DNA of 64,000 bases from an uncultured Flavobacteriaceae bacterium (lineage in GTDB: Bacteria > Bacteroidota > Bacteroidia > Flavobacteriales > Flavobacteriaceae), in NCBI GenBank assembly GCA_937929935.1, contig CALFUL010000005.1, positions 94,387 through 158,386 of the forward strand, written 5' to 3'. The notes beneath the pieces are model-generated. The model ran no database searches. It saw only the letters and a program-made list of their open reading frames with translations, and was not told where the DNA came from. Made by a program: the position numbers and the translations under genes. Positions 41,283-50,547 of this stretch are shown here, one piece after another (position 1 is the stretch's first letter; every line of letters starts with the position of its first letter).

Positions 41283-42482
41283 TTAATTAGGTAGTTTTAA
41301 TAAGATGCTAACCGCATTACCCCCAAAACCGACAGAATTAACCAATATCCTATTCATTTTCTTCTGAGGTGAATTGTTGTTAATAAAAGGTACCTCAATA
41401 AATTTTTGGTTTTGTAGCATCAATACGGCTAATTCAATGCTCAACGCACCTGATGTAGCAAAGGTATGACCCACTTTCCACTTGTTTGATGTTAACGCAG
41501 GTAAAGCGTTTTTGAAAACTTTTTTTATGGCTTCGAATTCTGAATTATCACCTTTAACCGTACCCGGCGCATGCATGACAATACAATCAATTTCATCAGG
41601 GCTTAAATCGCCCAAAGCCATTTTCATTGAACGTTGAAAACACTTTGCATCAGTAGAAATTGATGTATTGTGTTCTAAGATTTCAGTGGCATAACCAACC
41701 CCTTCAATAATTGCCAGTGCTTTTGAAGAATTACCTTTTTCTAAACAAGCCACAGCAGCACCTTCACCCAAAATCATAGTGTTCTGTTTTTTGTCAAGGT
41801 TGAGGGCTTGACAAGGATATTTTTCAGATTCATTGCTTCTCGACTCCGCTCGAAGTGACCGTTTATGTTTTGCATAAATTTTCATTGCTTTCATCTGAGC
41901 AATTGTAAATGGGGTCAAAGGAGCTTCACTACCCCCTACTAAGAATTTAGTGGTCATTCCTGAATTGATCCATGCTACTCCGTTGAGTAATGAATGTAAA
42001 GCCGTAGAGCAAGTAATAGAATGCGATATTTCAGGACCTTTTGTTTGTAAATCATTGGCCACCCATGAAGAAATATTTCCTAAAGTTGTGGTGGGTGAAG
42101 ACAGTGTTGATGACTTTTGAGATGCTATAAATTCTCGATGGTATTTCTCAAATAATGCAGTCGCCCCTCGCGAAGAACCTATGTTGATACCAAAATTGTC
42201 TTCAGCTTTCCATTTCGCGAACGCCATCGCTTTTCGCGAAGCATAAATGGCAAAGAGCACCGTATTATCTAACCGTTGATAGTTTGAATCTGAGTTTCTC
42301 AATTTTTCAATTTCGAATTTTGCTTCCTCAGAAAGGGCAGCACCCCATTCTTTATTTTGACCAAAAGTCATTTCTTTAAAAAAATGCTGGTCATTTAAAT
42401 AGTTTTTCCAAATTTCTTCGGTGGAAAATCCTAATGAAGAAATGGAGGCAATCGCCGTTATTGAAATGGGTTCTTTTAGCAT
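41283..42482 (-). CDS. beta-ketoacyl synthase in the biotin cluster
   Basis: This 399-residue condensing enzyme of the KAS I/II fold keeps the catalytic triad: Cys158 in SITCSTALHSLL, His304 in VMHAPGTVKGD and His339 in KVGHTFATSGALSIEL. It condenses acyl and malonyl thioesters. Its place between bioA and bioB suggests it helps build the pimeloyl precursor, since no bioC or bioH is visible here; this is inference. An 18-bp interspersed repeat encodes RAESR at residues 211-215 within an apparent insertion loop. Its start lies 4 bases after the bioA stop. Confidence 0.88.
   Translation of the reverse strand: MLKEPISITAIASISSLGFSTEEIWKNYLNDQHFFKEMTFGQNKEWGAALSEEAKFEIEKLRNSDSNYQRLDNTVLFAIYASRKAMAFAKWKAEDNFGINIGSSRGATALFEKYHREFIASQKSSTLSSPTTTLGNISSWVANDLQTKGPEISHSITCSTALHSLLNGVAWINSGMTTKFLVGGSEAPLTPFTIAQMKAMKIYAKHKRSLRAESRSNESEKYPCQALNLDKKQNTMILGEGAAVACLEKGNSSKALAIIEGVGYATEILEHNTSISTDAKCFQRSMKMALGDLSPDEIDCIVMHAPGTVKGDNSEFEAIKKVFKNALPALTSNKWKVGHTFATSGALSIELAVLMLQNQKFIEVPFINNNSPQKKMNRILVNSVGFGGNAVSILLKLPN
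41837..41854. repeat. 18-bp interspersed repeat, copy 1 (in KAS gene)
   Basis: TTCTCGACTCCGCTCGAA on the plus strand, identical to the copy at 46987-47004. Its two TCGA blocks can pair around CTCCGC. It is read on the minus strand as part of LRAESRS in the beta-ketoacyl synthase. It matches the short interspersed repeat type frequent between genes in flavobacteria. Confidence 0.75.
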
Positions 42483-42486
42483 AACA

Positions 42487-43761
42487 TTAAACCATTTTCA
42501 GCGATTGAAGAATACTATCATAAACCTTTTGCAACTGCTCATCAGTAATTACATAGGGTGGCAATACATAGATGGTATTTCCTAATGGCCGCAACAAAAC
42601 TCCTTGATTCAGAAAAAACTGATATAATTGGTCTCTAAGATTTCCGTAGCGTTCCATTTGCAAGTCTAAATCAAGGGCTAAAATGACTCCTTTACAGCGT
42701 ACTTCTTTGACTTTGGGATGATTTTTGACTTTCATAGCGAATTGCTCATGGGCCTTTTCAATAGCTTCTCGTCTTTGCAAAATTTCAGGTGAATTGAGTA
42801 ACTCAATACCGGCTATGGCCGCAGCACATCCTAAAGGGTGTGCACTAAAAGTATGCGCATGAAAAAAGCCTTTGGTAACTTCATGACTCAAAAAAGCGTC
42901 AAAAATAGTTTGTGTACAACTAGTAATACTCAATGGAAACATACCCGCTGTCAAGGCTTTGCCCAAACACATAATATCAGGCCTGTTTTCTAAATAATCT
43001 GATGCAAAGTTTTTGCCTGTTTTTCCAAAACCTGTCATAATCTCATCAGCAATGCAAATCACTTCATGCTGATTACATAATTCAATTAATGCATCGAGCG
43101 CTTTTTCAGAATGAAATTTCATTCCTGCTGCACCTTGAACTAAAGGTTCAAAAACAAAGGCTGCACAAGAATTGTCAGTAATGATGGTTGTAAGATGTTC
43201 AATAACCTGCTCAACATTCGCTTCAGTAGGCAGTGGTATTCGCTCAACGTTTATTAAAAAATCTTCAAACGGACCGTTATAAGATGACAAACCTGAAGCG
43301 CTCATAGCACCAAAAGTATCACCGTGAAAACCACCTTCAAGAGCAATTAGGGTATCACGTTTTTCTCCTTTGTTATGATGATACTGCAATGCCATTTTAA
43401 TGGCAGCTTCAACAGCTGTTGAACCATTATCATTAAAGAAAATCTTAGCTTGATTTTCAGGTAAAATAGTCATCAAAGCCTCTGATAATTCTATCGCTGG
43501 CTGATGGGTTAAACCACTAAACATAACAAAATCAAGTTGCTGCATTTGTTTGGTCATCGCAGCTACAATAGCATCATTTGAATGCCCGTACATTGTGGTA
43601 TACCACGAGGCTATACCATCAATATATTCATTGCCTTCTTCATCATAAAGCAAGGCTCCTTCGGCTTTCACAATAGCTAGAGGATCGGCGGCCGTTTGGT
43701 GTTGCGTCAACGGGTGCCATAAATGCTTTTTATCGCGATTTATGAGTTTTTTCAAGTTCAA
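42487..43761 (-). CDS. bioA: adenosylmethionine--8-amino-7-oxononanoate transaminase
   Basis: BioA converts 8-amino-7-oxononanoate to 7,8-diaminononanoate using SAM as amino donor. It has the family start RDKKHLWHPLTQHQ, ASWYTTMYGHSNDAI, FFNDNGSTAVEAAIKMALQY, CIADEIMTGFGKTGKNFAS and the PLP-lysine segment CLGKALTAGMFPLSIT. The start is uncertain. TTG 43761 gives about 424 residues, close to the usual 429, and a near-consensus -7 (GACCTTTG, 43795-43802 on the minus strand) lies just upstream. A longer frame reaches a GTG at 43833 but would overlap the divergent glycosyltransferase. Confidence 0.93.
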   Translation of the reverse strand: MNLKKLINRDKKHLWHPLTQHQTAADPLAIVKAEGALLYDEEGNEYIDGIASWYTTMYGHSNDAIVAAMTKQMQQLDFVMFSGLTHQPAIELSEALMTILPENQAKIFFNDNGSTAVEAAIKMALQYHHNKGEKRDTLIALEGGFHGDTFGAMSASGLSSYNGPFEDFLINVERIPLPTEANVEQVIEHLTTIITDNSCAAFVFEPLVQGAAGMKFHSEKALDALIELCNQHEVICIADEIMTGFGKTGKNFASDYLENRPDIMCLGKALTAGMFPLSITSCTQTIFDAFLSHEVTKGFFHAHTFSAHPLGCAAAIAGIELLNSPEILQRREAIEKAHEQFAMKVKNHPKVKEVRCKGVILALDLDLQMERYGNLRDQLYQFFLNQGVLLRPLGNTIYVLPPYVITDEQLQKVYDSILQSLKMV

Positions 43762-43825
43762 TTTGTTTATGAAGCACGCTATTTTTCTATCTTGCAAAGG
43801 TCGGTATTTCATCTTAAAACTACTC

Positions 43826-45310
43826 ATGCTCACTTCGGTTATTCAAAAACTTACTCCGCATTATCAAAGTTTAAGAGGCCGTACCGTTCTCATGATTTTG
43901 ACGGCCGTTTCATTATTTGTTCGATTACCGTTTTTCTTTAGAGACTATATTGATCGCGATGAGAGTACTTTTATTTTAATGGGTCAATCATGGGTTGATG
44001 GCCATTTACCATATACTGAACTGTGGGATTTAAAACCGCCGGTTACTTTTGCCTTTTTTACATTGCTTATTTATCTCTTTGGAAAGAGCTTTGTAGTAAT
44101 TCGCCTCATAGGAGCGATAATGGTTGCCGTAACTGCATTGTACTCTTATAAAATAGGGCTTCAAACTACCACAAAAAAAGTGAGCTTCTGGGCAGCTTTA
44201 GCCTGCGTAGGACTTTTGAGTATGTTTGGCAGTTTACAAGGCGTGATGTCAGAACATTTAAGTATGTTCTTTTTTATGCCAGCCCTGTATGTAATCATCG
44301 CTAGAAAAAGTACTACTTCTTATGTTTTAGCCGGACTACTAATTGGCCTCGCTTTAATGACAAAATTAAATTTGGCGTATGTTGCCGTAGCGCTTTTCTG
44401 TTTTATACTGCTGAATGATTTTAAAAAGAATGTCCTCTGGCAAACATTGGGCAAAAGCGTTCTTTTTGGGTTAGGAATATTGAGTATCATCACAATTACC
44501 ATACTACCCTATTATCAACTAGGCATGGTTTCAATTTGGTGGCAGTCAGTTGTCTTGGCATCATTAAAATACGCCGGTTCTAGTAAAGATTCAATCTTAC
44601 AATTTTTACCAATGGCACTTTTTTTTAGCATCTTTTTCTATTTTGCTTACCAAAAAAAGTTGTTGAATTTCAAAGATAAAACCATTCAAATATTGAGTTT
44701 AGTAGCAATCGCAGTAGTTTTTTCATTTCTGAAAGGAGGTCGTTTAAACGGACATTATTTAATTCAATTACACCCCGTTTTTGTCATTCTAGTAGGTGTT
44801 TTTATTTCTAGTTTAACTTTTATTAAAAGGATAAAATTTAAACCGATTTTAGTATTCTTACTTCTTTTGCTCCCTGCGGAAAGTTACCTTGAATATTTCA
44901 ATATTGTTAAAAATAAAATTGAACGAGGAACTTTTTATAATGGGGAAGGTTTTACAGTACCTCAATACATTACCAAAAACAACATCTCTACTAAAAATAT
45001 CCTCTTTTTAGAATACCATATTGGCTATTGGATGCTTGACACTAAACCTCCAACCAAAGCTTCTACCCACCCAAGTAATATTTGTAGAAGTGAAATTTTT
45101 CCTTATTTGAATTCTGACCGAACAACAAACTTAGAAGAGCTAAAACATATCATGGAAGTTATTCAACCTCAAACCGTTGTTGTTAGAAAAAATAGATCTG
45201 TTTTTGACAAATTGCTACTTGAAGAAAATGAATATATAAAAACATACCTAGCAAAACATTATGCAGCGCCAATTACCGTTGACCAAGCAGAAATTCTAAC
45301 TCGACTATAA
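43826..45310 (+). CDS. glycosyltransferase family 39-type membrane protein
   Basis: This protein of about 494 residues has roughly ten membrane helices in the PMT/ArnT style. An acidic first loop follows the first helix (FFRDYIDRDESTFILMGQSWVDGHLPY and then ELWDLKPPV), the expected catalytic region of lipid-linked sugar transferases. A small soluble C-terminal part has EYHIGYWMLDTKPPT. The likely role is sugar transfer from a polyprenyl phosphate to an envelope acceptor. Starts at 43826 or 43892 both fit. It runs opposite to the biotin genes, dividing them, and overlaps the end of bioD by 6 bases. Confidence 0.82.
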   Translation: MLTSVIQKLTPHYQSLRGRTVLMILTAVSLFVRLPFFFRDYIDRDESTFILMGQSWVDGHLPYTELWDLKPPVTFAFFTLLIYLFGKSFVVIRLIGAIMVAVTALYSYKIGLQTTTKKVSFWAALACVGLLSMFGSLQGVMSEHLSMFFFMPALYVIIARKSTTSYVLAGLLIGLALMTKLNLAYVAVALFCFILLNDFKKNVLWQTLGKSVLFGLGILSIITITILPYYQLGMVSIWWQSVVLASLKYAGSSKDSILQFLPMALFFSIFFYFAYQKKLLNFKDKTIQILSLVAIAVVFSFLKGGRLNGHYLIQLHPVFVILVGVFISSLTFIKRIKFKPILVFLLLLLPAESYLEYFNIVKNKIERGTFYNGEGFTVPQYITKNNISTKNILFLEYHIGYWMLDTKPPTKASTHPSNICRSEIFPYLNSDRTTNLEELKHIMEVIQPQTVVVRKNRSVFDKLLLEENEYIKTYLAKHYAAPITVDQAEILTRL

Positions 45311-45922
45311 GTCTTTTAAAGATCTTCTGAATTGCTTGGCATATTTAGAAATAACCGCTTTATTAAAAGATGGCTCCTCATTAATACGACCAATACACTG
45401 TACCCCCGTTTTACTAAGTATAATTGCCTCAGTAGTTGGGTGCGCATCACCACTAAATAACACATGAACATCATAACCCTTTTGTTTCAACCAATTGATG
45501 GTTAAAAGAGAGTGATTTATACTGCCCAAATAATGCCTTGAAACTACGATAACCTTGTAATTTGGCATGATAATATCTAATATGGTATCATCTTCATTCA
45601 AGGGCACCAACAACCCTCCTGCACCCTCAATAACCAAATCATTATCAGTATTAGGTGCGACTATCTTTTTGGTTTCGATAAGAACACCATCAATAGCAGC
45701 AGCTGCATGCGGACTCATTGGGGTTTGAAGTTCATAGCTACTTTGATGAATTTTTGTTTTTTTGTTTGAAATCAATTTAGCCACCTTATGACTATCTGAA
45801 TTTTCTAAATCGCCAGCTTGAATAGGTTTCCAATAATCAGCCTCTAAGGCTTCAGTTATTATTGCTGAAGCAATTGTTTTACCTACTTCTGTTGATATTC
45901 CGGTTACAAAAATTTGTTGCAT
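45305..45922 (-). CDS. bioD: dethiobiotin synthetase
   Basis: BioD closes the ureido ring of dethiobiotin using ATP and CO2. The 205-residue protein has the modified P-loop FVTGISTEVGKTIASAII at residues 4-21, YWKPIQAGDLENSDSH, SPHAAAAIDG and DLVIEGAGGLLVPLNED, all family motifs. It starts 1 base after the DUF2007 stop, in the bioF-DUF2007-bioD run. Confidence 0.95.
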   Translation of the reverse strand: MQQIFVTGISTEVGKTIASAIITEALEADYWKPIQAGDLENSDSHKVAKLISNKKTKIHQSSYELQTPMSPHAAAAIDGVLIETKKIVAPNTDNDLVIEGAGGLLVPLNEDDTILDIIMPNYKVIVVSRHYLGSINHSLLTINWLKQKGYDVHVLFSGDAHPTTEAIILSKTGVQCIGRINEEPSFNKAVISKYAKQFRRSLKDL

Positions 45923-45923
45923 G

Positions 45924-46307
45924 CTATTCAGGTTTTGTAATGATGCCGCATTCTAAGCACTTATACTTTCTTTTTTCAAAGAAGGGAAAAAGTTTATGAA
46001 AGATACTTTTCCTTTCATAATATGCTTCTGACTTTTTTGCTTTACAATTGGGGCAAACTATTTGGTTGCCATGATTATCAACGGCATACGATCTAATAGC
46101 ATTATAAATTTTAAGTGCTCTTTCTTTTTCATTTGAATATACTTGCAATTTCACGCCGCCAATGGCATTACTAATCAATGGATCAGAATTCAAAGTATTT
46201 TCATCTCTTAAAAACACCGTGATGCCTTCTGATTCTAATTTTCCTTTTAAAATCTGAACATCAGCAACATATTCAAAAGATGCTATGGTAACGAAGGTGT
46301 CCTTCAT
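45924..46307 (-). CDS. DUF2007 protein with C-terminal zinc ribbon
   Basis: This 127-residue protein has an N-terminal DUF2007 domain (about residues 4-72: FVTIASFEYVADVQILKGKL, ESEGITVFLRDENTL). This family, named putative signal-transducing protein, has a ferredoxin-like fold. A zinc ribbon follows, with Cys85-Cys88 and Cys117-Cys120. It is set between bioF and bioD with gaps of 2 and 1 bases, so it is co-translated with them. A link to biotin synthesis is suggested only by this position. Confidence 0.8.
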   Translation of the reverse strand: MKDTFVTIASFEYVADVQILKGKLESEGITVFLRDENTLNSDPLISNAIGGVKLQVYSNEKERALKIYNAIRSYAVDNHGNQIVCPNCKAKKSEAYYERKSIFHKLFPFFEKRKYKCLECGIITKPE

Positions 46308-46309
46308 AT

Positions 46310-47476
46310 CTAATTCAAATATTTTTTTATTAACTGCAAAACTAGGCCTATTTCTTCTTTAGAATTAAAACTATGCAAACAAATGCGTAAACGCTCTTGT
46401 CCTTCAGGTACGGTAGGCGCTAATATTGCTTTAACATTAAAGCCTTTATCATTCAATTTTTTTGAGATTGACTTAACCTTATTATTCTCATTAATCAAAC
46501 ATGACTGTATGGCAGAATTACTCTCAATAAAGAACCCTTTAAGTTCAAGAGATTCAACCTTACCTCTAAAAAAAGTAATATTCTCTTTTAGAAGGCTTTG
46601 CTGTTGTAAACCTTCTTCACTTATTAGAAGCAGATATGCATTCAAGGCTGTAGCGACCGAGTGCGGAGCCAAACCTGTAGTGTAAATAAAGCTACGAGCA
46701 AAATTGATTAAATAATTTTTTAAATCGTGACTGCCTAAAATAGCAGCTCCATGAGCTCCTAATGCCTTTCCGAAGGTAACAACACGAGCAAAAATCTGTT
46801 TTTCAAGTCCTAATTCATGAACAAGTCCCAATCCGTTTTTTCCAAACACCCCAACAGCATGGGCTTCATCGACAATTAAATAGATGTTGTTTTTTGTACA
46901 AAAATCTGCTAACCTTTTAAGGTCTGGCGAATCGCCATCCATAGAAAAAACAGATTCGGTAACTAGGTAAATTTCAGTGTCGGCCGTTCTCGACTCCGCT
47001 CGAACTGATTGTTCAAATTTATTTTTTAAATCATCAAGGTTGTTATGCTTAAACTTAACGCTTTTTGCATTACACATTTTAATGCCATCACGAATACTTG
47101 CATGAATTAATTCATCATAAAAGATGATATCATTTCTTTGAGGCACGGCACCAAAAAAACCAATATTCGCATCATAACCTGAATTAAAAACTAAAGCGGA
47201 TTCACTTTGATGTAGCGTTGCCAATTTTTCTTCTAATTCTTGATAAACCTGATGATTTCCGGCCAATAATCGAGAAGCTGTGGCTCCGTTTTGAGTGACC
47301 CCTTTATTTAATAAATATTGAAAGGTATTTGCGTAAAGCGTTTCATTATTTGCAAGACCTAAATAATCATTACTAGCAAAATCTATCAAATTATTTGAAG
47401 ACGACAGACTTCTTAAAGCGTTATTATCTTTTCGATTTTCTAGCTTATGTACAAGTTTCTTGGCCAGTTTTGACAT
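46310..47476 (-). CDS. bioF: 8-amino-7-oxononanoate synthase
   Basis: BioF condenses pimeloyl thioester with alanine, with PLP as cofactor. The 388-residue protein has FASNDYLGLANN, GATASRLLAGNHQVYQELE, ALVFNSGYDANIGF, LIVDEAHAVGVFGKNGLG and the PLP lysine Lys238 in VTFGKALGAHGA. Residues 159-163 (RAESR) come from an 18-bp interspersed repeat lying in a surface-type segment between NLDDLKNKFEQS and TEIYLVTES. It is first in the bioF-DUF2007-bioD run. Confidence 0.95.
   Translation of the reverse strand: MSKLAKKLVHKLENRKDNNALRSLSSSNNLIDFASNDYLGLANNETLYANTFQYLLNKGVTQNGATASRLLAGNHQVYQELEEKLATLHQSESALVFNSGYDANIGFFGAVPQRNDIIFYDELIHASIRDGIKMCNAKSVKFKHNNLDDLKNKFEQSVRAESRTADTEIYLVTESVFSMDGDSPDLKRLADFCTKNNIYLIVDEAHAVGVFGKNGLGLVHELGLEKQIFARVVTFGKALGAHGAAILGSHDLKNYLINFARSFIYTTGLAPHSVATALNAYLLLISEEGLQQQSLLKENITFFRGKVESLELKGFFIESNSAIQSCLINENNKVKSISKKLNDKGFNVKAILAPTVPEGQERLRICLHSFNSKEEIGLVLQLIKKYLN
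46987..47004. repeat. 18-bp interspersed repeat, copy 2 (in bioF)
   Basis: TTCTCGACTCCGCTCGAA again, read on the minus strand in the same frame as the KAS copy to give VRAESRT. The flanking bases change from G...C (bioF) to C...G (KAS), so the outer pair of the potential hairpin stays complementary. Confidence 0.75.
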
Positions 47477-47640
47477 GTGCTAAAGGTAAGGCATCCGAAG
47501 AAAAAAAAGATAGTTTTATATCTATCTGGATATAAATAATATGCTTTTTTGATTTTAATAAGATCTAAAATTATGTTTCAAAACCTTTAATATTTAGGGG
47601 AAGGAATAGTGAAATTTTCACATTAAGGACAAATCTAAAA

Positions 47641-47709
47641 TCATTGTTTGATAATTATTTATTATTGTTTATCGATAATTTATTTATATTTGTTATTGTT
47701 AAACAATAA
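47641..47709 (+). promoter_or_regulatory. Promoter with repeated operators for DUF2975-HTH pair
   Basis: TTATTGTTTATCGATAA (47662-47678) and TTATTGTTAAACAATAA (47693-47709) agree at 14 of 17 positions. A weaker copy starts TCATTGTTTGATAA at 47641. Starts are 21 and 31 bases apart, about two and three helical turns. TATATTTG (47685-47692) is a perfect -7. One operator covers the -33 side and the next covers the likely transcription start, the layout of a repressor-controlled promoter. Confidence 0.6.
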
Positions 47710-47718
47710 TTTATTATT

Positions 47719-48228
47719 ATGGATGCACCAAAACTATTAAACAACATTCTCAATATTATTATCTATTTGATTATTTTGTCTATTCTTATTGGCTTCGTTT
47801 TTACAGCGTTAGCTTTAACAGGTACGTATATGAGTTTCATTTCTTCTGAATCTATATCTAAATTTTCAAAACATACGCCAGATATTTATTTTTTCATTAT
47901 CCTTAATTTAATGGTATACACAGTCTTTATTTATGGAATAATAAAATTTAAAAAAGTTGCAGAATTATTATTGAACAAAAAAATATATGATGAAAAGCTT
48001 AGCAAAAATGTCAATATCTCAGGAAAATGTTTTGTTATTTGCGGGGTATTTTGGTGGCTTTTTGATAGCTTAGGTTCTATTCACTTTAATGATTCAATAA
48101 CTATAGGCGTTAGTGAAAAGACTTTTCTATATCTTTTCTTTATTGCAATAGGTCTTTTTATGATGCTAGTCAGCGAAGTCTTTGATAGTGCACGTGAAGA
48201 AAAAAACCTCAACGACTTAACTATTTAA
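47719..48228 (+). CDS. DUF2975 family membrane protein
   Basis: This 169-residue protein has four membrane helices (about residues 12-36, 52-74, 107-127 and 137-156), with IIKFKKVAELLLNKKIYDEK on the cytoplasmic side. This is the DUF2975 pattern. Members are nearly always followed by a small helix-turn-helix regulator, as here, 1 base downstream. They may act as membrane signal sensors for that regulator; this is not established. Confidence 0.85.
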   Translation: MDAPKLLNNILNIIIYLIILSILIGFVFTALALTGTYMSFISSESISKFSKHTPDIYFFIILNLMVYTVFIYGIIKFKKVAELLLNKKIYDEKLSKNVNISGKCFVICGVFWWLFDSLGSIHFNDSITIGVSEKTFLYLFFIAIGLFMMLVSEVFDSAREEKNLNDLTI

Positions 48229-48229
48229 T

Positions 48230-48433
48230 ATGGCAATCATAGTGAATTTAGATGTAATGCTAGCCAAACGCAAAATGAGAAGTAAAGACTTGGCAGAAGC
48301 TATTGGCATTACTACAGCCAACCTTTCTATTCTGAAATCAGGCAAGGCTAAGGCTGTTCGCTTTTCAACCTTAGAGGCGATTTGTGAAGTTCTAGAATGT
48401 CAACCAGGGAATATACTTGAATATAGAACATAA
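48230..48433 (+). CDS. small HTH transcriptional regulator (YozG type)
   Basis: This 67-residue regulator is entirely an Xre-like helix-turn-helix domain: VNLDVMLAKRKMRSKDLAEA, IGITTANLSILKSGKAKAVRF, STLEAICEVLECQPGNILEY. Regulators of this size pair with DUF2975 proteins. It is a natural candidate for binding the repeated 17-bp operator upstream of the pair, giving autoregulation (inference). A bidirectional terminator follows. Confidence 0.88.
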   Translation: MAIIVNLDVMLAKRKMRSKDLAEAIGITTANLSILKSGKAKAVRFSTLEAICEVLECQPGNILEYRT

Positions 48434-48472
48434 AAAAAGCCGTGTTTATAAAACACGGCTTTATATTTTTAT
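48432..48472. terminator. Bidirectional terminator
   Basis: AAAGCCGTGTTT and AAACACGGCTTT pair around TATA (12-base arms), with an A-run before and T-rich sequence after. It serves the HTH gene (+) and atpC (-). Confidence 0.85.
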
Positions 48473-48483
48473 GATTTAAAAGC

Positions 48484-48762
48484 TTAATCAGCCAATACAA
48501 TCACTTTATTCTCTTTCATTTCAATAGTGCCACTAGAGATTGGTAAAACTGTTTTACCTTCTTCATTCTTTGAAAATTTGCTTTCATAAGCCTCATCAAT
48601 TGAAATAGTGCCTTCTATTTGCACATTACCTTCTTGAAGCAATGAAACAATAGGTGCGTGATCTTTCAACATCTGAAACTCTCCGTTAATGCCAGGAACA
48701 GTTACCGAGATTACTTCTCCTGCAAATAATGTGGCTTCTGGTGATACAATTTCTAAGTACAT
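48484..48762 (-). CDS. atpC: ATP synthase F1 subunit epsilon
   Basis: This 92-residue protein corresponds to the N-terminal beta-sandwich of the epsilon subunit (MYLEIVSPEATLFAGEVISV, then VPGINGEFQMLKDHAPIVSLL). The C-terminal helical hairpin that inhibits ATP hydrolysis in other bacteria is missing, as is usual in Bacteroidota. It follows atpD after 97 bases. The rest of the ATP synthase genes are not in this window. Confidence 0.95.
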   Translation of the reverse strand: MYLEIVSPEATLFAGEVISVTVPGINGEFQMLKDHAPIVSLLQEGNVQIEGTISIDEAYESKFSKNEEGKTVLPISSGTIEMKENKVIVLAD

Positions 48763-48859
48763 AGTTAAACTTGTTTAACTACCCTGAACTAGTTTCAGGG
48801 TCTAACTGATTCTCATTATAATTGGAAAAATACTGAAACAAGTTCAGCATTATCTTCGG

Positions 48860-50386
<1,527 letters not shown>

Positions 50387-50493
50387 TTATGATTTTGATT
50401 TAAAGAGAATAGCCCTAAAATATGAGCTATTTTCAGGCTGCAAAGATATGGTATTACTCTTTAATTGAAAACTACTTTAGCCTCTTTTTTGCC

Positions 50494-50530
50494 ATAAAAA
50501 AAGGAGGTTAAAAATAACCTCCTTTTTTTC
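50494..50530 (-). terminator. Terminator after the large TonB-dependent receptor gene
   Basis: AAAAAAAGGAGGTTA and TAACCTCCTTTTTTT form a stem around AAAA. Read on the minus strand it ends in a T-run, just past the receptor stop codon and before atpD. Confidence 0.85.
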
Positions 50531-50547
50531 TATTGTAATCAAATTTA

